DNA of 11,653 nucleotides from JACCZZ01 sp044227805 (GTDB lineage: Bacteria; Bacteroidota; Bacteroidia; Chitinophagales; UBA10324), in contig JBGAWA010000114.1 in assembly GCA_044227805.1 (NCBI GenBank), positions 1 through 11,653 on the forward strand. The letters are read 5' to 3'. The position numbers and the translations under genes were made by a program. Shown piece after piece: positions 7,689 to 11,653 of the stretch. The stretch's first letter is position 1. The number at the start of each line of letters is the position of its first letter. The notes beneath the pieces are model-generated. The model did not search any database. It saw only the letters and a list, made by a program, of their open reading frames with translations, and had not been told where the DNA came from.

Positions 7689-8432
7689 CTATTTCGTAGG
7701 CTCAGCCGTTTTGGGTGGCATCACAAAAATGGCTGCATCAATCGGCACATTCAATTCAACACTGTTCAGTGTAATTTTCTGCGAGCCTTCCTGTCCCGGC
7801 GATTTGCTTTCAATGGAATGCGCCATGACCATGCCTCCCACATCCTTATAATCGCCATAGATCGTTTCCGTCTGCATCTCGGTATCCGACATTTTTATCG
7901 TTTGTGCTTCTTTCAATATCAGGTTGGATTCGGCATCGAGAAAGTAAGTAGTTTGCTCGCCATCCTTTCCCGTGAGGGAAATTTTATTCACCGGCGTGCC
8001 TTCAAAATCTTCGCTGCCTAAATATTCAGCTGTGTAGCCTTTCTCTTTAAAATTAAAAAGGTGGCCTTCGAAATCGGCTTGCTGTTTCATAACTTTAAGC
8101 TGATCACCGTTCATGGGTTCGGGATCTTTCGAACCCATAAAAGGATTGATTTGCCATCCGCTGTTGCCATCCACCACAATTTGTTGTGTCATTCCCTGGA
8201 AGGTGGCTTCGATTTTCATCTTTTCAGGACGTGAGAAATAATTGGTGAAAGGAATCTGGATACCTCCTCCGACATCCACCGTGCCCGTCATCTTTATCGT
8301 ATTGATGGCTTTTATTTTTTCGAAGCCGCCAACGGCTTTAACATACTTGCCAATGATTTCATCTGCATTTTGTGCATTGGCCAGAAAAACCGCCGGAAGC
8401 AGTGCGACCATTAAAAGAAATAGCTTTTTCAT
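7689..8432 (-). CDS. LolA-like outer-membrane lipoprotein-sorting family protein
   Basis: A 247-residue exported protein with a Sec signal peptide (MKKLFLLMVALLPAVFLANA, cleavage before Gln21) and no lipobox Cys. The mature part starts with NADEIIGKYVKAVGGFEKIK, a short helix typical of this family, followed by alternating beta strands such as IKMTGTVDVGGGIQIPFTNY, MKIEATFQGMTQQIVVDGN and TTYFLDAESNLILKEA. This is the half-barrel pattern of LolA/LolB/RseB-like proteins, which bind lipid or lipoprotein acyl chains in the periplasm. Bacteroidota carry many such paralogues, and this one need not be the housekeeping LolA. It ends with TAG. The Asp-box gene starts 168 bases downstream on the same strand, so co-transcription is possible. 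The specific cargo is unknown. Confidence 0.75.
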   Translation of the reverse strand: MKKLFLLMVALLPAVFLANAQNADEIIGKYVKAVGGFEKIKAINTIKMTGTVDVGGGIQIPFTNYFSRPEKMKIEATFQGMTQQIVVDGNSGWQINPFMGSKDPEPMNGDQLKVMKQQADFEGHLFNFKEKGYTAEYLGSEDFEGTPVNKISLTGKDGEQTTYFLDAESNLILKEAQTIKMSDTEMQTETIYGDYKDVGGMVMAHSIESKSPGQEGSQKITLNSVELNVPIDAAIFVMPPKTAEPTK

Positions 8433-8626
8433 GTAAGGAAGCTGGTTTAGGTTATGAATGGAAGTACAATGAATTATGATTCAAATGTGTAAGCAAATGC
8501 TTCGGCAAAGATGAAAAAATGAGAGGAAATAGAACGATTATTTAGACGTGGGGCATTTTAGCCAGGATGAATTTGCACTGAACATCGATCCAACATAGAA
8601 TAATTCCGTTGCGCAATGACCTGTAT

Positions 8627-8648
8627 CTGCCGGTAGTTTACCGGGCAG
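8627..8648 (-). terminator. Stem-loop just downstream of folA (possible transcript end)
   Basis: CTG-CCGGTA, loop GTT, TACCGG-(G)-CAG: nine base pairs with a single bulged base and a three-base loop. The stem begins 9 bases past the folA stop codon on the minus strand. No T-run follows, so it may be an RNA-stabilising 3' hairpin rather than a classical intrinsic terminator. The rest of the 8433-8656 gap shows nothing I recognise. Confidence 0.4.
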
Positions 8649-8656
8649 CGATTGAA

Positions 8657-9154
8657 CTATCGTGGCTGTCTTTCAAAAATCTGGAAAGAAAATGCAAATT
8701 TATTTTTTTCATCAGCCGGATGTTTTTGTTCATTTACCATCACCCAGTCTTCCTCATTCAGCACCGGAAAAAATGTATCGCCTTCGAATGAATGAAAAAT
8801 GCGGGTCAGGTATATACGGTCTGCCCACAAAACCGATTGTAAAAAGATATCGCCTCCGCCGATAATGAAAGCTTCCGATTCTCCTATTGCCGCGGCATGA
8901 TCCATGGCAGCTTTAAGGTTTCCAACCACTGAACAACCGGAAGCCGTATAGTTTTGCTGCCTGGTGATGACGATATTCGTTCTTCCCGGAAGTGGCTTGC
9001 CTAAAGATTCATAAGTGCCGCGACCCATGATCACCGCATGGCCTGCCGTGATTTGCTTAAAATATTTCATATCTGCGGGAAGGTGCCATGGCAACTTTCC
9101 TTCCACGCCGATCACATTGTTTTCAGCAGCCGCAACAATCAGCGAAATAATCAT
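8657..9154 (-). CDS. folA: Dihydrofolate reductase
   Basis: A 165-residue cytoplasmic enzyme that reduces dihydrofolate to tetrahydrofolate with NADPH. It has the usual length and all the family landmarks: NVIG (13-16), PWHLPADMK (22-30) with Asp28 as the active-site acid, MGRGTYESLG (43-52) and PGRTNIVIT (56-64) for NADPH binding, IIGGGDIF (97-104), Thr117 in YLTRIF, and GDTFFP (125-130). The start ATG overlaps the thyA stop as ATGA (9154-9151), which fixes the start and suggests translational coupling. Its product regenerates the folate that ThyA oxidises. The stop is TAG at 8659-8657, followed by a strong stem-loop. Confidence 0.97.
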   Translation of the reverse strand: MIISLIVAAAENNVIGVEGKLPWHLPADMKYFKQITAGHAVIMGRGTYESLGKPLPGRTNIVITRQQNYTASGCSVVGNLKAAMDHAAAIGESEAFIIGGGDIFLQSVLWADRIYLTRIFHSFEGDTFFPVLNEEDWVMVNEQKHPADEKNKFAFSFQIFERQPR

Positions 9155-9972
9155 ACAGCAATTGGTGCTTTGATGGAAGGATGGGGATCATAATGCTGCA
9201 ATTCAAAATCTTCAAACTTAAAATCAAAAATATCCTTTACCGATGGATTGATTTTCATCTTCGGCAATGGACGGATATCGCGTGTGAGCTGCAATTGTGT
9301 CTGTTCAAGGTGATTAAGATAAAGGTGGGTGTCGCCCAGGGTATGCACAAAATCACCTGCTTCGAGGTCACAAACCTGCGCCATCATCATGGTGAGTAAT
9401 GCGTAGGAAGCGATGTTAAACGGCACTCCTAAAAAAACATCTGCACTCCGCTGATACAATTGACACGACAATCTGCCTTTCATTTTGCCGGTAGCTACAT
9501 CAGCCGGTGACACATAGAACTGGAACATAGTATGACATGGCGGTAAAGCCATTTTATCCACATCCGCCACATTCCAGGCGCTCACCATCAGCCGTCGCGA
9601 GTTTGGATTTTTTTTGATTTGCGCCACCACATTGCTGATCTGATCTACCGTTTGTCCATCTGGTGTAACCCATGACCTCCATTGTTTTCCATACACGGGC
9701 CCTAATTCACCGTCTTCATCCGCCCATTCATTCCAGATGCTCACGCCGTTTTCCTGCAGGTAGGCTATGTTGGTAGCGCCCTGTAAAAACCAAAGCAACT
9801 CATGAATAATTGATTTGGTATGCAGCTTCTTCGTAGTCAGCAGCGGAAACCCCTCTGCCAGATTGAAACGCATCTGGTAACCAAAAACGCTGAGCGTACC
9901 GGTTCCCGTGCGGTCTTCTTTACGGACGCCGGTGTCCAAAATATGTTGCAGGAGATCATGATATTGCTTCAT
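9151..9972 (-). CDS. thyA: Thymidylate synthase (ThyA type)
   Basis: A 273-residue enzyme that converts dUMP to dTMP using 5,10-methylene-THF as both carbon donor and reductant. The start is the ATG at 9972 (MKQYHDLLQHILD), which matches the family N-terminus; the longer reading starts at GTG and runs into the upstream terminator-like hairpin. Key residues fall at E. coli positions: Arg21, Glu58 in HELLWFLQG, Arg126-Arg127, and nucleophile Cys146 in ALPPCHTMFQFYV. After a roughly nine-residue insertion (SPADVATGK region, about 155-163) come QLYQRSADVFLG (Arg175, Ser176, Asp178) and PFNIASYALL. The protein is longer than the 264-residue E. coli enzyme by exactly that insertion. It is coupled by ATGA overlap to folA. 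Confidence 0.97.
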   Translation of the reverse strand: MKQYHDLLQHILDTGVRKEDRTGTGTLSVFGYQMRFNLAEGFPLLTTKKLHTKSIIHELLWFLQGATNIAYLQENGVSIWNEWADEDGELGPVYGKQWRSWVTPDGQTVDQISNVVAQIKKNPNSRRLMVSAWNVADVDKMALPPCHTMFQFYVSPADVATGKMKGRLSCQLYQRSADVFLGVPFNIASYALLTMMMAQVCDLEAGDFVHTLGDTHLYLNHLEQTQLQLTRDIRPLPKMKINPSVKDIFDFKFEDFELQHYDPHPSIKAPIAV

Positions 9973-10032
9973 AGAAAAAGTAAAGGGCTTTTTAAAAAAA
10001 GTCAAAATAACAAAGTGATAAACAGCAGGAAG

Positions 10033-10054
10033 AAAAACGATATCCACAGGATAT
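10033..10054 (-). terminator. Intrinsic terminator candidate after proline dehydrogenase
   Basis: On the minus strand ATATCC-TGT-GGATAT forms a perfect six-pair stem with a three-base loop (10054-10040), followed by CG and a run of five T (10037-10033). It lies about 50 bases past the proline dehydrogenase stop and about 60 bases before the thyA ATG, so it would separate the two transcripts. The stem is A/T-rich, so efficiency is uncertain. Confidence 0.55.
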
Positions 10055-10104
10055 ACAGAAGTCCGTGACCGGATGTGCCGCCTGAACCATCGCCCGATAT
10101 CTCA

Positions 10105-11286
10105 TCAGATTTTTCTCCGGCTCATTTCCTTTTTCAGCAACAGCAATTCCCTGCTTGTTGCGCCGGCGACTGACGTATTTTCCTGTGCTCTCCGCATGAG
10201 ATATGGCACCACATCTTTCACCGGTCCATAGGGAACATATTTCGTAACATTATAACCGGCATGTGCGAGGTTGAAAGTGATGTTGTCACTCATTCCATAA
10301 AGCTGTGAGAAATGGAGATGCGGATGTGATGGCGAAATGCCCTTTTCGGAAGCATAAGCCGCAGCGAGCAAAGCACTGTTTTCGTTGTGAGATGCTACAC
10401 AGCAACTGACCCATTCAACATGATCGAGGCAAAAGCGCACAGCAGCGTCAAAGTCCCGGTCGCTGGCAGCTTTATCGGGTTGAATTGGTGACGGGTAGTT
10501 CATCTCGGCGGCCCTTCGGCGTTCTCTTCCCATATATGCGCCACGCACCAGTTTCAGCGCATAAACATACTTGCCGGCCTTCGCCTGCCCCCCGAGCGAG
10601 TCTTTGAGAAACTGCAGCCGGTCCACACGGTACATTTGCAGTGTGTTATAAACGATTGCTTTTTCTTTATTGTAAAACGACATCATCTCCATCGCCAGGT
10701 CATCAACGGGTTGCTGGATCCAGGTTTCTTCGGCGTCCATCATTACACCGATTCCCGCATCATATGCTGCTTTACAAATCTTGTGTATCCTGCCTTTGAC
10801 CCTGTTCCAGGCCAGCGTTTCCCCATCTGTCAGGGTAGCCCCAGCATGCAGCTTTTCCAGTAATCCAAAAGCGGCGATGCCGGTGATCTTAATACTGATA
10901 AATGGTATGTGCCTGTTTTCCTTCGCATAGGCAATCGCTTTCAGAAACTCGCCAACAGCAATATCAAATTCTTCATCTGTTTCTTTTGATTCAACCCCGT
11001 AATCAAGAATCGTTTCAACATGAAAGGCAGCAAGTTTACCGGTGACCGCAGAACATTCTGTAAGTGTTTCACCGCCACAGAAATGTTCGAAGATGGTAGA
11101 TTTCACCAATCCATGAATCGGCAAATGCAGCCTGAAAGCCATGGGCGTAGCACGCGTTCCGATTTTTACCAGCCAGTTTTGATTCATGAGTGAAAAAAGC
11201 CAGTAAGATTTTTTCAGCTCTTTGTCTGATTTGTAGGAAAACGCAATTTCTGTGTTTTCGAATGAAGGAATAGTTGAAGAAGACAT
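10105..11286 (-). CDS. Proline dehydrogenase (monofunctional)
   Basis: This FAD enzyme oxidises proline to pyrroline-5-carboxylate, the first step of proline catabolism. The 393-residue length fits the stand-alone enzyme, with no P5C dehydrogenase domain fused. The TIM-barrel motifs appear in order: LDYGVE (94-99), SIKITG (131-136), MDAEETWIQ (183-191), YNTLQMYR (213-220), KLVRGAYM (245-252), ASHNENS (298-304), QLYGMSD (328-334) and YGPVKDVVPYLMRRAQEN (353-370), whose Arg pair binds the proline carboxylate. It starts at the ATG at 11286. No P5C dehydrogenase gene lies in the window. It is on the same strand as thyA but apparently a separate transcript. Confidence 0.95.
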   Translation of the reverse strand: MSSSTIPSFENTEIAFSYKSDKELKKSYWLFSLMNQNWLVKIGTRATPMAFRLHLPIHGLVKSTIFEHFCGGETLTECSAVTGKLAAFHVETILDYGVESKETDEEFDIAVGEFLKAIAYAKENRHIPFISIKITGIAAFGLLEKLHAGATLTDGETLAWNRVKGRIHKICKAAYDAGIGVMMDAEETWIQQPVDDLAMEMMSFYNKEKAIVYNTLQMYRVDRLQFLKDSLGGQAKAGKYVYALKLVRGAYMGRERRRAAEMNYPSPIQPDKAASDRDFDAAVRFCLDHVEWVSCCVASHNENSALLAAAYASEKGISPSHPHLHFSQLYGMSDNITFNLAHAGYNVTKYVPYGPVKDVVPYLMRRAQENTSVAGATSRELLLLKKEMSRRKI

Positions 11287-11579
11287 AAAGCAAATGTAAG
11301 GAATGAGGTTGTAAGGAAGAATGACACCACTAAATAAGTCAGGTAAAAAAACAGGTTAAATTATTAATTCGTAGAATTGGCCTGTTTCACTTTTGAATGG
11401 GAATGTGAAGCATACACTACGTATCGCCATGAGCGAATTTCCTCACAGCTGTATAATGCTTTGGCCATAGTATGAAAGATTGTTATGCAGGAGGAGGTTT
11501 CCGCTAAGCAATGTCCGCTAACAGTGAACAACCAATACCATTTTATAGAACTTTTACTACTTTGGTCAAAAAAAAAGAA
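11287..11579. other. Non-coding gap between divergent genes, with a small direct repeat
   Basis: These 293 bases separate the proline dehydrogenase start from the DUF1761-like start and should hold both promoters, but I see no full Bacteroidota-type promoter pair. The octamer TCCGCTAA is repeated at 11500-11507 and 11514-11521 (14-base period), about 60-80 bases before the plus-strand ATG, and could be a binding site. The run of A at 11569-11577 lies just before that ATG. Nothing else was recognised. Confidence 0.3.
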
Positions 11580-11653
11580 ATGAAAAACGCAGTACTGCAT
11601 CTTAACTGGCCTATGGTGCTGGCCGCCACCGTAGCCTATTTTGCAATTGGCGC
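11580..11653 (+). CDS. DUF1761-like small membrane protein, N-terminus only (runs off right edge)
   Basis: Only 24 complete codons are visible: MKNAVLHLNWPMVLAATVAYFAIG. The LNW start followed at once by a hydrophobic helix with AYFxIG resembles the beginning of DUF1761 membrane proteins, whose function is unknown. The ATG follows a purine-rich stretch of A and G. The assignment rests on a short stretch and could be wrong, but a membrane protein starting here is likely. Confidence 0.5.
   Translation, partial: MKNAVLHLNWPMVLAATVAYFAIG

Noticed and set aside
11291..11298. TACATTTG on the minus strand, matching the Bacteroidota -7 promoter box TAnnTTTG
   Set aside because: It ends only four bases before the proline dehydrogenase ATG and has no TTG box at the right distance, so transcription from it would start inside the gene.
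11364..11600. A 78-codon minus-strand frame between proline dehydrogenase and the right-edge gene
   Set aside because: It overlaps the start of the DUF1761-like gene, begins with a low-quality Phe/Ser/Cys-rich segment and matches no family I recognise.

Overview
The window looks like ordinary chromosome from a member of the Bacteroidota, probably Chitinophagia or a Sphingobacteria-like relative. This rests on protein family resemblance recalled from memory, not on a search. The clues are a glycosylasparaginase that matches the Elizabethkingia enzyme residue for residue at its active site, a large secreted Asp-box (BNR) protein, a Bacteroidota-type Cys/Met-metabolism PLP enzyme, A/T-rich start regions without clear Shine-Dalgarno sequences, and a DUF1761-like gene at the right edge. 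I see no mobile element, tRNA, rRNA, CRISPR array or phage gene.

Layout. 1-532 (minus) is the N-terminal part of a multi-membrane-span, GT-C-like glycosyltransferase that runs off the left edge. Divergent from it, 656-1984 (plus) is an APC-family amino acid permease interrupted by one in-frame TAG. It is followed at 2097-3257 by a Cys/Met-metabolism PLP enzyme, which makes a plausible amino acid uptake and metabolism pair. Three minus-strand genes for exported proteins follow: a Tat-exported glycosylasparaginase (3370-4362), a 1028-residue Asp-box beta-propeller protein (4434-7520), and a LolA-like lipoprotein-sorting family protein (7689-8432). Next, also on the minus strand, are dihydrofolate reductase and thymidylate synthase, overlapping as ATGA (thyA 9151-9972, folA 8657-9154). 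Proline dehydrogenase (10105-11286) lies upstream of thyA and is separated from it by a hairpin plus T-run terminator candidate. The right edge holds the first codons of a plus-strand DUF1761-like membrane protein (from 11580).

How the genes work together. thyA and folA form a functional unit: ThyA turns methylene-THF into dihydrofolate while making dTMP, and FolA reduces the dihydrofolate back to THF. The permease and PLP enzyme may handle a shared amino acid. The three exported-protein genes share a strand and an envelope destination, but no common pathway can be shown.

I did not find a convincing undescribed system. The observation most worth checking is the single amber codon in an otherwise intact permease. 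It is best explained by a recent nonsense substitution or a sequencing error, because TAG also ends two intact genes in this window.
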